Below, one piece after another: positions 13,314 to 21,641 of a stretch of 27,732 nt of DNA. Both the position numbers and the translations under genes were made by a program. Position 1 is the stretch's first letter, and every line of letters begins with the position of its first letter. Source of the DNA: a virus; the IMG/VR virus record IMGVR_UViG_3300031837_000140, positions 1 through 27,732 of that record; one strand, written 5' to 3'. The notes under the pieces were generated by a model. That model made no database searches. It saw only the letters and a list, made by a program, of their open reading frames with translations, and was not told where the DNA came from.

Positions 13314-14509
13314 TACAGCACCGTGATTGCAGCGTTGGCAGCCACCGTCTGGGGCTGCTCGTTAAAAGTGATTGGGATGTCGGTGATTGTTGAAGGTGAA
13401 GCCGCCGTGCCCAGGTACAGCGCGGTGAGCTTGAACGTGTTGTTCGGGCGTCCATTGGCGTCAGGCAACCCGGCTGCCGAGATGGCTTGGAAGTACGAAA
13501 CTTCCTCGCCGATGTTAAGCTGGTTGGTGTACGATGCCAGCGCGGCCTGAATAAGACCGGGAGTATTGACGCTGTCGAATCCGGCCAGTGGTTGCACGGT
13601 GACTGCGTAGTAGACCGTGATGTCCGCCAGAATGAAGAAGTTGATTGGTGTGGTCAGTCCGTACTGGTCGGTATACGTACCCGATGTCGTACCGTAGGTC
13701 TGGGCACCGGGAGGCTTAGTTTCGCCGATAGCGTTGACAATATCGCTAATCGTCCCGCCACCAACGATGACAGCGATAGAGTGGGCGGGTACACCGTTAG
13801 AGTCAGTGCTACCCGTATCGTTATCGTACACCGTGCACGACGTAACGCCTGCAAGGTTTGATACAACAGAGAAGATCGATTCTCGAATACCGAGCGCAGA
13901 GATGGCCGTAGAATTGTACTGCCGCACGCGTAGTTCTGCATCGGTCTCGACTGCTGCGCCTGGGGTAGCTGCCGCAGTATTGACAACACTTTGCCAACCC
14001 AACTGCGGATTGTTGATGGTATTGATAGCACCAACAATTGCTTGAATGCTACCAGGAGTCTGCGCCGTAGCGGTGACGCTGATGCTGCCGCCCGACGGGA
14101 TGGTCACGCTGGTTGGCAGGTTCCAGAGGTTGCCTGCCGTGTCTTCTGCCACCCCATTAACAATCGTTGCGTTGGCCTGCCCGACGACATTGACAGGCGC
14201 CGTGCTGTTGGTGGGTACCCCGCGCGTGATGCCCGTCAATTTGACCAGCGACGACAGACCTGCGCCTTGAGCAAAGGTGGGCGAGAAGGCTTGGAAGACG
14301 GCAACTGCCGCTTGCCCGCTATCATAAATGGCTTGCGCCAGAACACCGATCCACTGGCCGTCCTGGCTGTCCGCTGCAATATAGATGTCAGAACCATAGA
14401 TCGATTGAAACGAAGCAATCAAACTAAGATAGATGTCGTTGTACGACGGGGCAGAAATGCCCGTGCCGTCTACGGTTGGTGCCAGGGTGGGCAGCGGGTA
14501 AGTAGGCAT
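13313..14509 (-). CDS. Baseplate J-like wedge protein
   Basis: The 398-residue product matches the baseplate J family: an N-terminal region ISAPSYNDIYLSLIASFQ with DGQWIGVLAQAIYDSG, a Gly/Thr-rich central sandwich with GVAEDTAGNLW, and ETDAELRVRQYNS, which is a strong gpJ signature. It forms the baseplate wedge and links sheath initiation to the fibres. It lies between the gp25-like and DUF2612 genes, the canonical order in P2-like and T4-like minimal baseplates. Confidence 0.9.
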   Translation of the reverse strand: MPTYPLPTLAPTVDGTGISAPSYNDIYLSLIASFQSIYGSDIYIAADSQDGQWIGVLAQAIYDSGQAAVAVFQAFSPTFAQGAGLSSLVKLTGITRGVPTNSTAPVNVVGQANATIVNGVAEDTAGNLWNLPTSVTIPSGGSISVTATAQTPGSIQAIVGAINTINNPQLGWQSVVNTAAATPGAAVETDAELRVRQYNSTAISALGIRESIFSVVSNLAGVTSCTVYDNDTGSTDSNGVPAHSIAVIVGGGTISDIVNAIGETKPPGAQTYGTTSGTYTDQYGLTTPINFFILADITVYYAVTVQPLAGFDSVNTPGLIQAALASYTNQLNIGEEVSYFQAISAAGLPDANGRPNNTFKLTALYLGTAASPSTITDIPITFNEQPQTVAANAAITVL

Positions 14510-14510
14510 A

Positions 14511-14864
14511 TCAGATGCTCACGTTGACGGTTGCGGGGCCATACAGCGTGTCGATAACCACAAACACGGAAGCGGCCCGCGTATCTGGGTTCACTGTGCT
14601 GCTGTACTGCGAGATATCGGTGACGCCTTGCGTGTTAAGAATGACGTCCTGAATGGCTGCGTCGTAGGTTGACACGCGGCCAGCGCCAAGGATCTTTGAC
14701 TGGTACGGGGTGCCGTAAGAAAGGTCAAGAAACCATTCGCCGACAGCAATCGCCAATCGCGTCCTGACCGCCTGTGCTACTGCCGCAGGAGAATTGATGA
14801 GAAAGTTGGTTCCATTCTGGCCGAACGTGTAGTCGCCAGTCGGGCTGAGCGTGCGATATCTCAT
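14511..14864 (-). CDS. gp25-like baseplate wedge protein
   Basis: The 117-residue product has the features of the small lysozyme-like wedge subunit: AVAQAVRTRLAIAVGEWFLDLSYG near the middle and a C-terminal strand-rich half. In contractile tails this protein (T4 gp25, P2 W) joins the wedge to the first sheath ring and has no enzymatic activity. It overlaps the spike gene by four bases and is one base from the gpJ gene. Identification rests on pattern and position. Confidence 0.75.
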   Translation of the reverse strand: MRYRTLSPTGDYTFGQNGTNFLINSPAAVAQAVRTRLAIAVGEWFLDLSYGTPYQSKILGAGRVSTYDAAIQDVILNTQGVTDISQYSSTVNPDTRAASVFVVIDTLYGPATVNVSI

Positions 14865-15565
14865 GGCGCAACGGGTCCACTAGTACCACCGCCGGTAGTT
14901 ACTCCGGTGTGTTCATGTGTATTGAAATTGTGCGTGCCGACCATGAGAACACCACCGCTAATATCAACACCGTCTTCTGCAACGATGCCACCTTGATTAA
15001 TGATTTGCCCGGTCGTCAAAATTATCGGTGCGTCGAGCTTGATCAGCGTGGTCGCCTTGACATTGACATTGCCACCAATGGGGTCTAGTTCAATTACATT
15101 GTTACCGTCAGCGGATCTGACTTGCAAAGTTGTCGCGCTAATTGAGCCGACAACTTTGCTGTTTGAGCGGAAGCCCGCGAACGCAAAACCATCGGACAGA
15201 TCGTGCATGCGGAACAGGGCCTGGGGTTGCACGCCTCCGTTCTGCCACCAGCCGTCGATACAGCGCGAAGCAAACACCACAAGGCATTCGTCGCCAGCGG
15301 CCACGGGAAACGTGATCGAACAGTTGCCGCCGTGCGGGAAGAAGAGAGGGCAATCGAGCAGAGGGCTGATTGCCTGCTGAGTGGTTTCGCCCGTCATAAT
15401 ATTGCGGACAGACATCTGGATTGCAACCTGCACCACGCAAGTCTGCTGATCAAGGTTTACTGACTGGATGATGCCGGGCATCGCCGACCAGATATCCGCC
15501 TGCCAACCTTGAAGCACGGCAATCAGAGTTTCGCGCAGATTATTGAGGCGTTCTTTAGGATCCAT
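14861..15565 (-). CDS. Baseplate spike protein, Gp138 N-terminal family
   Basis: The 234-residue product has an OB-fold-like N-terminal domain (about 25-130) with MPGIIQSVNLDQQTCVVQV, then the GDECLVVFASRCIDGWWQNGG segment typical of Gp138 and gpV-like spikes. A repetitive beta-helical stem follows (VNVKATTLIKLDAPIILTT). The end carries THNFNTHEHTG, with H212, H217 and H219 suited to hold the apical metal ion seen in contractile-tail spikes. It pierces the outer membrane at contraction. It overlaps the hub gene by 11 bases. Confidence 0.88.
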   Translation of the reverse strand: MDPKERLNNLRETLIAVLQGWQADIWSAMPGIIQSVNLDQQTCVVQVAIQMSVRNIMTGETTQQAISPLLDCPLFFPHGGNCSITFPVAAGDECLVVFASRCIDGWWQNGGVQPQALFRMHDLSDGFAFAGFRSNSKVVGSISATTLQVRSADGNNVIELDPIGGNVNVKATTLIKLDAPIILTTGQIINQGGIVAEDGVDISGGVLMVGTHNFNTHEHTGVTTGGGTSGPVAP

Positions 15566-16514
15566 TGGCGTTCGCCAGCGGGATTGAACCCAGCCGATTA
15601 GATGGGTTGGGCGTGACTGACAACAATGTCAGATGCGAGTACCAATCGTTACCCCGGGAGTCACCGCTATGCGTGACCACAAACGCCCGGTACAGACCGT
15701 CGGCATCAATTGGCGCGATCTGCTGCACACCAGCCCAACGATTGTAGGGTGTGCTCGTGGGGCTGTTTTGGATGAGTTGGTTTACCTCATTGTTGTTCAG
15801 CTTAATCTGGCATCCGATGCGGTATCGTGAATTCAACAACGTCGTGACGTTGATACCGCCATCTGTCTGCTCGGGAACTCCAATAAGCCCGGTGTTAATG
15901 TTGACATTCACCACTTGACCGTCGCGATAACCTGTGTTGTCTATCATCACAACTTGACCATTTTGCACAGACCAGGAGGCATCTAAATGGCTTGCCAGAT
16001 TGCGCATACGTGCTCGCGCCATACCGAACAGTACCTGACCGCGGATGCTCGGCGTATATTGAGCGGTTGTGGTCAGTGATCCGAAGTCTGTTCCTGCCGA
16101 CCCTAGTACAGTGCCAAGCTGCCCCGCTACCTGCTGGGGCGTCTGCCCCTTAGCCAGCGAGGTATTGATGACTGCATTGTTGTATCCAATGTCGCCGTCA
16201 GCGCCATAGATATCAAGGAAGGTGTCAGTTGGCCCTTCGCGGCCAACTTTGAATTGTTTGATGGTACCTTGGAAGATTAAGCCGAAATTGCCCTGTTCGT
16301 AGCCGGCACTGAGCTGTACCTGCCCGAACTGTTCCCGGATGTTTTTAATTGTGTTATCGGAAAGGTTGTACACGCGAATGACCGCCGTGTTGGGCGATTC
16401 AGTATCGGCGACCGTTGTCTCGAACCGAATACGCAATTCAGACAGGTCGAGCGCCTTATTGCCATTGAAGACCTGCAAAGAGATCTTGCGAATCCACTGG
16501 GTCTGGTCGCTCAT
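15555..16514 (-). CDS. Baseplate hub protein
   Basis: The 319-residue product starts with a beta-barrel-like stretch (WIRKISLQVFNGNKALDLSELRI shortened here to its core KISLQVF) and has TAVIRVYNLS, a motif typical of hub proteins that bridge the Dit-like ring and the spike. LVFQGTIK-type and TFLDIYGADGD segments also match. In Pam3/KPP10-like baseplates a protein of this size and position forms the trimeric hub that carries the spike. No enzymatic motif is visible. The gene overlaps its neighbours by 4 and 11 bases. Confidence 0.7.
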   Translation of the reverse strand: MSDQTQWIRKISLQVFNGNKALDLSELRIRFETTVADTESPNTAVIRVYNLSDNTIKNIREQFGQVQLSAGYEQGNFGLIFQGTIKQFKVGREGPTDTFLDIYGADGDIGYNNAVINTSLAKGQTPQQVAGQLGTVLGSAGTDFGSLTTTAQYTPSIRGQVLFGMARARMRNLASHLDASWSVQNGQVVMIDNTGYRDGQVVNVNINTGLIGVPEQTDGGINVTTLLNSRYRIGCQIKLNNNEVNQLIQNSPTSTPYNRWAGVQQIAPIDADGLYRAFVVTHSGDSRGNDWYSHLTLLSVTPNPSNRLGSIPLANANGS

Positions 16515-16933
16515 GCGTCCTCCAGGCCTCGACCGCCGACAGGCTCAATAGTCTTTTTGCCATCCGTGCCGAAATAGATATTCGTGTAGTTAGCCGGCTG
16601 CTGCACAACGACGGTCGTGACAACGAAATAGACGTGACCGGTAGTGCCGAGATTGCTGAACGTTGGTACCGCATCGGGATCGTGGTCTGTTTGCACAACC
16701 AGTTGACCGCCGAAGTTAAGATACCCAAACGGGCCAAGCAGATCGACCCCAGTCACCAACGGAATTGAATTGATGATTGGAATGTTGTTGATGTCTGCAA
16801 TGCTAATGTTCCAGCAGTTGCCAGCGGTGCTCCACCATAGGCTAATCGAATAGACGACACCGGCCAGGGCAATCTGGAACGTTTGCGCCGCTGGCTCAAG
16901 CGGAATCTCGTAGCTGGTCTGTACTGTGGTCAT
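16511..16933 (-). CDS. Baseplate plug protein, Pam3 gp18-like
   Basis: The 140-residue product is beta-rich with the pattern YEIPLEPAAQTFQIALAG, then LWWSTAGNCWNISIAD and PLVTGVDLLGPFGYLNFGG, which is the signature of the plug domain family named after cyanophage Pam3 gp18. Plug proteins close the tail tube lumen at the baseplate before contraction. It overlaps both neighbours by four bases (ATGA), so it is likely translated in coupling with the Dit-like and hub genes. Confidence 0.75.
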   Translation of the reverse strand: MTTVQTSYEIPLEPAAQTFQIALAGVVYSISLWWSTAGNCWNISIADINNIPIINSIPLVTGVDLLGPFGYLNFGGQLVVQTDHDPDAVPTFSNLGTTGHVYFVVTTVVVQQPANYTNIYFGTDGKKTIEPVGGRGLEDA

Positions 16934-17643
16934 GGCATGAGGATCCCCGCACCTTGGGGCGCCGGGGTGAGCGCCTTGCTGCCGTTGGTCTGATAAGTTG
17001 CGGTGTCTTGCGGGTTAGCCTGCAAACTAGCCGGCAATGTAGTCACCGACGTATTAACAAGAAATACCTGCTGGCATTCGACCGTAATCTCGAGCGAATT
17101 AGCACTCTTGTAATTCGTGCTGGTACGCAACGACTTACAGATCATGTTCTGGTACAGGCGTTTGCCTGTGATGACAGAGAACAACGATCGCGTCTGTTGC
17201 AACTTCAGCAGTGTCGCATATGCAGTGTTGATGCTTGTGGTACCTGCGCCTTGCTGGTTTGATGTGAAGCTTAGCGCGGCCTGCGCCGCCGACACCGCAC
17301 CGACCACCGAATTCGCGATGGCACTGTTTGCAGTCGCAATGCCAGTAATGTCACCTGACAACGTTCGAACGACAGGCGGGCTATTTGACCACATGAGGGT
17401 GAGAACCAAGTGCGCCGGCCTCACGAATGCGTGGTCGGTGATCGGTGCGCCGGTTTCGACCGGATGCACCGTCACTTCCATCTCGTCCTGGTGCTGTTCT
17501 TCAACCACCGCTTGTGCGATGATATCGTTCGAGCTAGTACCGTTGAATTGAACAATATTGTAGATGCGACGTGGCAGTGGAGCAATCGCAATAGCTTGAA
17601 GGCCAAGTTGTGCCCCAGCACTGACAAAACTTCCGGCACTCAT
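16930..17643 (-). CDS. Dit-like distal tail / baseplate ring protein
   Basis: The 237-residue product has VEEQHQDEMEVTVHPVETG followed by APITDHAFVRPAHLVLTL, the signature of the N-terminal domain of Dit-like proteins in short-baseplate myophages. It connects the last tube ring to the hub. The C-terminal half has strand-forming repeats with FSVITGKRLYQNMI and ends in a low-complexity Pro/Gly tail. The gene overlaps both the tape measure and the plug gene by four bases. Confidence 0.75.
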   Translation of the reverse strand: MSAGSFVSAGAQLGLQAIAIAPLPRRIYNIVQFNGTSSNDIIAQAVVEEQHQDEMEVTVHPVETGAPITDHAFVRPAHLVLTLMWSNSPPVVRTLSGDITGIATANSAIANSVVGAVSAAQAALSFTSNQQGAGTTSINTAYATLLKLQQTRSLFSVITGKRLYQNMICKSLRTSTNYKSANSLEITVECQQVFLVNTSVTTLPASLQANPQDTATYQTNGSKALTPAPQGAGILMP

Positions 17644-19115
17644 CGTACCGCTCCTTGACCGTCACGCAAGGCGTCACCGTACGTGCGCGCCTGCGCACCG
17701 GCCACCTTGTGTGCGATCTCGTTTGCGTTGCTGCCTGTGATGTGGAACGTGTTCTGGATAGTGATAGGATTGCCGCTTTCAAGCGCATGGTACTTGCCGA
17801 GATATGCTTGCGTCTCTGGCAGCATGCCACCAAGACCAACAGTGTCGAGGTGATGTGGGCCGCCGTTGTACGCAGCCAGTGCCATGTCTACGTTACCGCC
17901 GTACTTGCTCATCAGACGAGACAGGTACCGCTGTGCGGCTTTTGAAGACTTAACGGGATCCATTCGATCAGCATCAGTCTTCAGTCCGTAATCACCCCCA
18001 GTGTTCTTCACGAATTGCCATGGCCCCAACGCACCGGCAGACGAAGTTCCAGGGTTTGCCCCGAAACCGCTTTCAATGCCGTAGACGCGCCACATCATAT
18101 CATGAGGCAGACCTGCTTCTTTCTCGAGCGCATTAATATAGGCATGGGGATCCGAACCCATACTAGCCCCAGCAGGCCCCTTGCCGGCCCCGGCAGCGGC
18201 CGATCCCGGGATCGCTAGTACCCCTGTACTGCGTTGCGCTGCGGTCGTGGGCTTTCCGCTGCTCTTGCCGCCAAGCAAATCGCCAATCCAGCCGCGAATA
18301 TTATCCGAAGCCGCATTACTGATCGCACTGGGCAGTCCGAGCGTGCTTTCGTACCATGATTTGAGGACGCCGACTTTGCTGATGTGCTTCGTAAGGTCGT
18401 CCATTCCTTCGACAAGAACGGCATTGAAGCTCTTGAATGCCGGAAGGGCATGCGCGAGAATTGTCGTCTCAAGAGCCCCGAAATGCATCTTCAGGTTGTC
18501 CAGCGAGCTCGCGTATTCGTTTGAATCTTTGGCAGCCTTGTCCAGATCAACGCCCATATCGGCGTACGCCTGCTTCATCTGCTGTTGCTTGGCAATAATT
18601 TCATCCATGTGCTCGCGCATCTGGTGAAACGTGTCCGGATCCATACCGAACATGCCGGCAAACTGAGCACCCTGAAATTCGGGCATCTTGCTAATAGCCC
18701 GAACGTAGTCAGTCATGACATCGCTAACATCGCGGCCTTCAACCTTGATGCCGAACGATTCGACTAAGCCCTTCATCCCAGGGTTCAGGCGGAACGCCTG
18801 CGCCATGCTATGGATCGCACTGCCCATGGCTTCGGCAGAGATCCCAACCTGCTTCCCCGCGTACTCCAAGCTCTGCAGATTCTTGACGCTAGACTGTGCC
18901 AGTTGAGAGTCGAAGTAGACCTTCCGCATGCTGTAGGCAAATGATGCGGCAGCGGCTTCAACACCGGCCACCACGCCGGCCACAGCGAGGCCCACACCCA
19001 TAACTCGTTTCCCAACGAGTCCGAGCGATTCTTGGAACTTCTTGAGCTCGCCCTGGTCTGTCTTGAAGCCCAGCTTGACGAGGTATTCCTGTAGAACTTC
19101 AGAGGTGCCGGACAT
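17640..19115 (-). CDS. Short tape measure protein with lytic transglycosylase domain
   Basis: The 491-residue product lies between the tail chaperone ORFs and the baseplate genes. Residues 1-300 are mostly helical with a hydrophobic stretch at 38-60 (VMGVGLAVAGVVAGVEAAAA), as in tape measure proteins. A Gly/Ala-rich linker (300-320) leads to an SLT domain (about 325-445), with catalytic Glu348 in YGIESGF, GALGPWQF and ALAAYNGGP. The enzyme would open peptidoglycan during DNA ejection. Tape measures set tail length at roughly 1.5 Angstrom per residue, so at most about 70 nm is expected here, a short tail. Confidence 0.85.
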   Translation of the reverse strand: MSGTSEVLQEYLVKLGFKTDQGELKKFQESLGLVGKRVMGVGLAVAGVVAGVEAAAASFAYSMRKVYFDSQLAQSSVKNLQSLEYAGKQVGISAEAMGSAIHSMAQAFRLNPGMKGLVESFGIKVEGRDVSDVMTDYVRAISKMPEFQGAQFAGMFGMDPDTFHQMREHMDEIIAKQQQMKQAYADMGVDLDKAAKDSNEYASSLDNLKMHFGALETTILAHALPAFKSFNAVLVEGMDDLTKHISKVGVLKSWYESTLGLPSAISNAASDNIRGWIGDLLGGKSSGKPTTAAQRSTGVLAIPGSAAAGAGKGPAGASMGSDPHAYINALEKEAGLPHDMMWRVYGIESGFGANPGTSSAGALGPWQFVKNTGGDYGLKTDADRMDPVKSSKAAQRYLSRLMSKYGGNVDMALAAYNGGPHHLDTVGLGGMLPETQAYLGKYHALESGNPITIQNTFHITGSNANEIAHKVAGAQARTYGDALRDGQGAVR

Positions 19116-19274
19116 TTACTTCTGCCTCAACCGTTCTTCGTTTTCGGCCTGGACATCGAGCGCCTCGTTCAGCTTGCAGATGGCGAGCAAGTCTAGCGAC
19201 CCGTCATACAGTGATTCCGCCTTGAAAAGCCCTCGGAGGAGCGGTCGATACAGCCAGTCTTCCCCTGACGCCAT
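19116..19274 (-). CDS. 52-codon ORF, DUF6889-like; probable -1 frameshift extension of the tail chaperone
   Basis: Between the chaperone stop and the tape measure start is an open frame of 52 codons (ATG 19272-19274, TAA 19116-19118). The product, beginning MASGEDWLYRPLLRGLFKAE, resembles small proteins I recall as DUF6889 that sit beside tape measure genes. It has no visible Shine-Dalgarno site: the bases before its ATG are GACCTCGTGACG. It is in the -1 frame relative to the chaperone, and that frame is open back through the slippery T7 run at 19325-19331. It is therefore probably made as the C-terminal part of a chaperone fusion of about 189 residues rather than alone. Confidence 0.75.
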   Translation of the reverse strand: MASGEDWLYRPLLRGLFKAESLYDGSLDLLAICKLNEALDVQAENEERLRQK

Positions 19275-19276
19275 CG

Positions 19277-19684
19277 TCACGAGGTCTGTTCTGCTTCCGC
19301 TTCCAAACTGCCGAGGGCGGTACGAAAAAAATCGCCCAGGTTCTCCGCGATGACCATGGCGGTGACCGCAAAGATGTCTTCAACGGCAACGTCCTGAAAC
19401 ATGAAGCCACCTTGAGGGTTGGTCAGACGCACAAAGGCGCCTGTCACGTCTTGCGTGCTGACCACACCAAGGCACGCCTTGGTGACTTGGTCCGAGGCTT
19501 CGTCCGATAGGTTGCCCAGCAGCATCAGCGCCAGAAGGGTCTTGTCTTTGCCGGCGTTAGCTTTGGCAACCAGCGGTTGCACGATGGGAATCATGGCTCC
19601 CACCTTGCGCGCAACCAGCAGTTGCGCGGGGAGGGACAGCGTGCCGGTCATGTAGACTCGGCCGCTCTTGCCGGTGTGGGTCAT
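19277..19684 (-). CDS. Tail assembly chaperone
   Basis: The 135-residue product lies between the tube and tape measure genes, where tail assembly chaperones are always found. It is mostly helical (LSLPAQLLVARKVGAMIPIV, KTLLALMLLGNLSDEA) with an acidic C-terminus (LEAEAEQTS). I chose ATG 19682-19684, which overlaps the tube stop by four bases, rather than an upstream start that would run into the tube gene. Near its end, GAT TTT TTT CGT encodes Asp-Phe-Phe-Arg over a run of seven T residues, a candidate -1 frameshift site. The short product and a longer fused product would correspond to gpG and gpGT of lambda. Confidence 0.8.
   Translation of the reverse strand: MTHTGKSGRVYMTGTLSLPAQLLVARKVGAMIPIVQPLVAKANAGKDKTLLALMLLGNLSDEASDQVTKACLGVVSTQDVTGAFVRLTNPQGGFMFQDVAVEDIFAVTAMVIAENLGDFFRTALGSLEAEAEQTS
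19325..19331 (-). other. Predicted -1 programmed ribosomal frameshift site
   Basis: On the minus strand seven T residues are positioned as T TTT TTT in the chaperone frame, satisfying the X XXY YYZ rule. After a -1 slip the reading continues TCG TAC CGC, with 17 stop-free codons leading in frame to ATG of the 52-codon ORF. The zero frame ends 15 codons downstream at TGA (19277-19279). The site is thus at the end of the chaperone, as in many tailed phages. Confidence 0.7.
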
Positions 19685-20124
19685 GCAAGGGCTCCTAGGA
19701 CACGGTCGATCTGGCCGACGGTGAACGACCATTCGTTCATGCCGGCTTCCTTACCGTACACGAGGTTCGGCGCGCGCTTGAACGCCACGTTGCGGCACGT
19801 CACCAGATCGCCCAGGTTGGTATCCGTCAGCGTCAGCGTGTTCTGCCCGTGGTTAGCCGGGCTGCTGGTCTGGTAGGCGTACAGAAGAGCGAGTTGCTGG
19901 TTGATGGCGCTGGTCTTCAGCAGACGCACCGTGGCCGAGCCACTCTTGTTCGCATGCAGGCTGTGCATGGATGTTCCATCCGCGCCGATCACCATGCTGT
20001 CGATGTCTTCGGAGGCTTCGATGGTGATGCCTTCGTCGGACGTGCCGGCCCCTTGGCCCAGATTGATTGAGCCACCGGGGCCAACCAGCGAGCAGTTGAC
20101 GCTCAGGAACGAGTAGGTGGACAT
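19681..20124 (-). CDS. Tail tube protein (DUF3277 / KPP10 ORF10-like)
   Basis: The 147-residue product has the compact beta-barrel pattern of contractile tail tube subunits: YSFLSVNCSLVGPGG, then ITIEASEDIDSMVIGADG and a late NEWSFTVGQIDRVLG. These features match the KPP10 structural protein family that includes tail tubes. It follows the sheath gene by 12 bases, the canonical sheath-tube order, and overlaps the chaperone by four. Confidence 0.85.
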   Translation of the reverse strand: MSTYSFLSVNCSLVGPGGSINLGQGAGTSDEGITIEASEDIDSMVIGADGTSMHSLHANKSGSATVRLLKTSAINQQLALLYAYQTSSPANHGQNTLTLTDTNLGDLVTCRNVAFKRAPNLVYGKEAGMNEWSFTVGQIDRVLGALA

Positions 20125-20136
20125 GTAGTTCTACCT

Positions 20137-21627
20137 TTAGCGGTTGACGTTGATCAGGATGTCCACGGTGTGGATCGCGCCAGCCAGCTTGGCAGCGACT
20201 TGGAAGGTAACGGACTTGCGGGCCGCACGATCCGTGGGGTTCTGGCTGGCAATAGGCGGTGCGTAGACGTAGTATCCATTCGGCAGGAAGTCGCCGGTCG
20301 CCAGCGTGCCGAAGCCGGTCTGGTTCCAGATGCCCGGTGCGAGCAACCCATTGTTGACGTATGCCGACAGGCGGGCCGAGATTACGTTGACGATGCTGTG
20401 GTTGCCGGCATCCGTTTGCGGAATCTTGGTGGGACTGGTATAAAGGAAGTTGTAGACGTCCGACTGAATGTCCAGTGCCAGCGCGTCTGTACCAATCACG
20501 GTATCAATGAAGTCGCCCGAAGCACAGAGACCCGGTTCAATGATGGCAGTGTTATTGTTGTACGCCACGAAGACATTGCAGTTCTTGGCTTCGAGCGCAC
20601 TGATCTGCGAAACGTTCATGTTCTCCGCCACGATGCCCGGTTCCTGCTTGTACATCAGCGTGATGACCGAGTTGTTCGCGGTATAGTCCGTCGTCAAGAT
20701 GCGCGCCAGCATAGAGACCACGGCATATGGGTTGGAACTGCTGTACTGCGTAGCGGTATGGCGGTATCCTGCCTGATTGAGCAGATACGGAATGGACGTC
20801 GTGTCCGTACTATTGAGAACAGCCGCCTCTTGTGTGGTCACACCGAAGAAGTGGCGGTTCTCGCTACCTTCAATGTACGGAGCGATTGCCAGGGTATCGG
20901 CGTCCACGCTGCCCAGCACGGTCACGGCGTACCAGATTTGCCCGTAGTTGCTGTCAAACAGTGTCACAGCCGCCAGCGCCGTTTCGGCCACCGCGCCTTG
21001 AGCCGTGTAGGCGCCCAGGGCCGCCGTCATGCAGGTCAGCGCGCTGATGTCGGTGCCGCCCGTGCCTGCCGTGACGAAGCCAACAGTGGCGCCCGCGCCG
21101 GTAGCGGTGCTGGTGAGCTCGAAACGCTGGAAGGATGCGTTCCAGACGATGGTTGCCGCCACCGACGCGCCGGTCAAGGCCGTCTGGATAATGGACGCCA
21201 CACCGTTGAGATTGGTGGCGCCACTGAAGTTCATCGCCGTCAGCGACGTGACCGTGCCGCCGACGCTGACGTGCAAGGAACCGTTCGTGATGGCGTTCCA
21301 CGTCGCGATCAGTTGGTCCGCCGCAGGCAGCTCTCCACCGCGCAAGTACGCAGGCGATGCCGACTGCACCCAGCGGCCAATCAGCAGGCTCGTCGGTTGC
21401 GGAAGCTGTTCGAACCACAGCAGAGCAGCAAGGTACTCCGGCGCGGTCGTGCCGAAGTCGGTCGCCACTTCAGACAGGCCGTTGTAGACACGGTACCGTT
21501 CCGTCGGATCGATCGTGGCCGACGAACCCAGGATCAGGAGCTGCGACGTGTTCTGTGCGGCGGCACCACCGGGCGTAAGGTTGACCGACGTGCTGATCAG
21601 CCGGCTGATGGGAAGCGAAGCGGTCAT
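20137..21627 (-). CDS. Tail sheath protein (DUF3383)
   Basis: The 496-residue product is the contractile sheath. Its N-terminus (ASLPISRLISTSVNLTPGGA) and the segment YRVYNGLSEVATDFG followed by EYLAALLWFEQ are typical of DUF3383 sheath proteins, and the C-terminus has the conserved VTFQVAAKLAGAIHTVDI, which carries the arm that links neighbouring subunits. The presence of this gene makes the virion a myophage. A long opposite-strand frame over the same region is a composition artefact. Confidence 0.9.
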   Translation of the reverse strand: MTASLPISRLISTSVNLTPGGAAAQNTSQLLILGSSATIDPTERYRVYNGLSEVATDFGTTAPEYLAALLWFEQLPQPTSLLIGRWVQSASPAYLRGGELPAADQLIATWNAITNGSLHVSVGGTVTSLTAMNFSGATNLNGVASIIQTALTGASVAATIVWNASFQRFELTSTATGAGATVGFVTAGTGGTDISALTCMTAALGAYTAQGAVAETALAAVTLFDSNYGQIWYAVTVLGSVDADTLAIAPYIEGSENRHFFGVTTQEAAVLNSTDTTSIPYLLNQAGYRHTATQYSSSNPYAVVSMLARILTTDYTANNSVITLMYKQEPGIVAENMNVSQISALEAKNCNVFVAYNNNTAIIEPGLCASGDFIDTVIGTDALALDIQSDVYNFLYTSPTKIPQTDAGNHSIVNVISARLSAYVNNGLLAPGIWNQTGFGTLATGDFLPNGYYVYAPPIASQNPTDRAARKSVTFQVAAKLAGAIHTVDILINVNR

Positions 21628-21641
21628 AATTTAGTCCCGTC

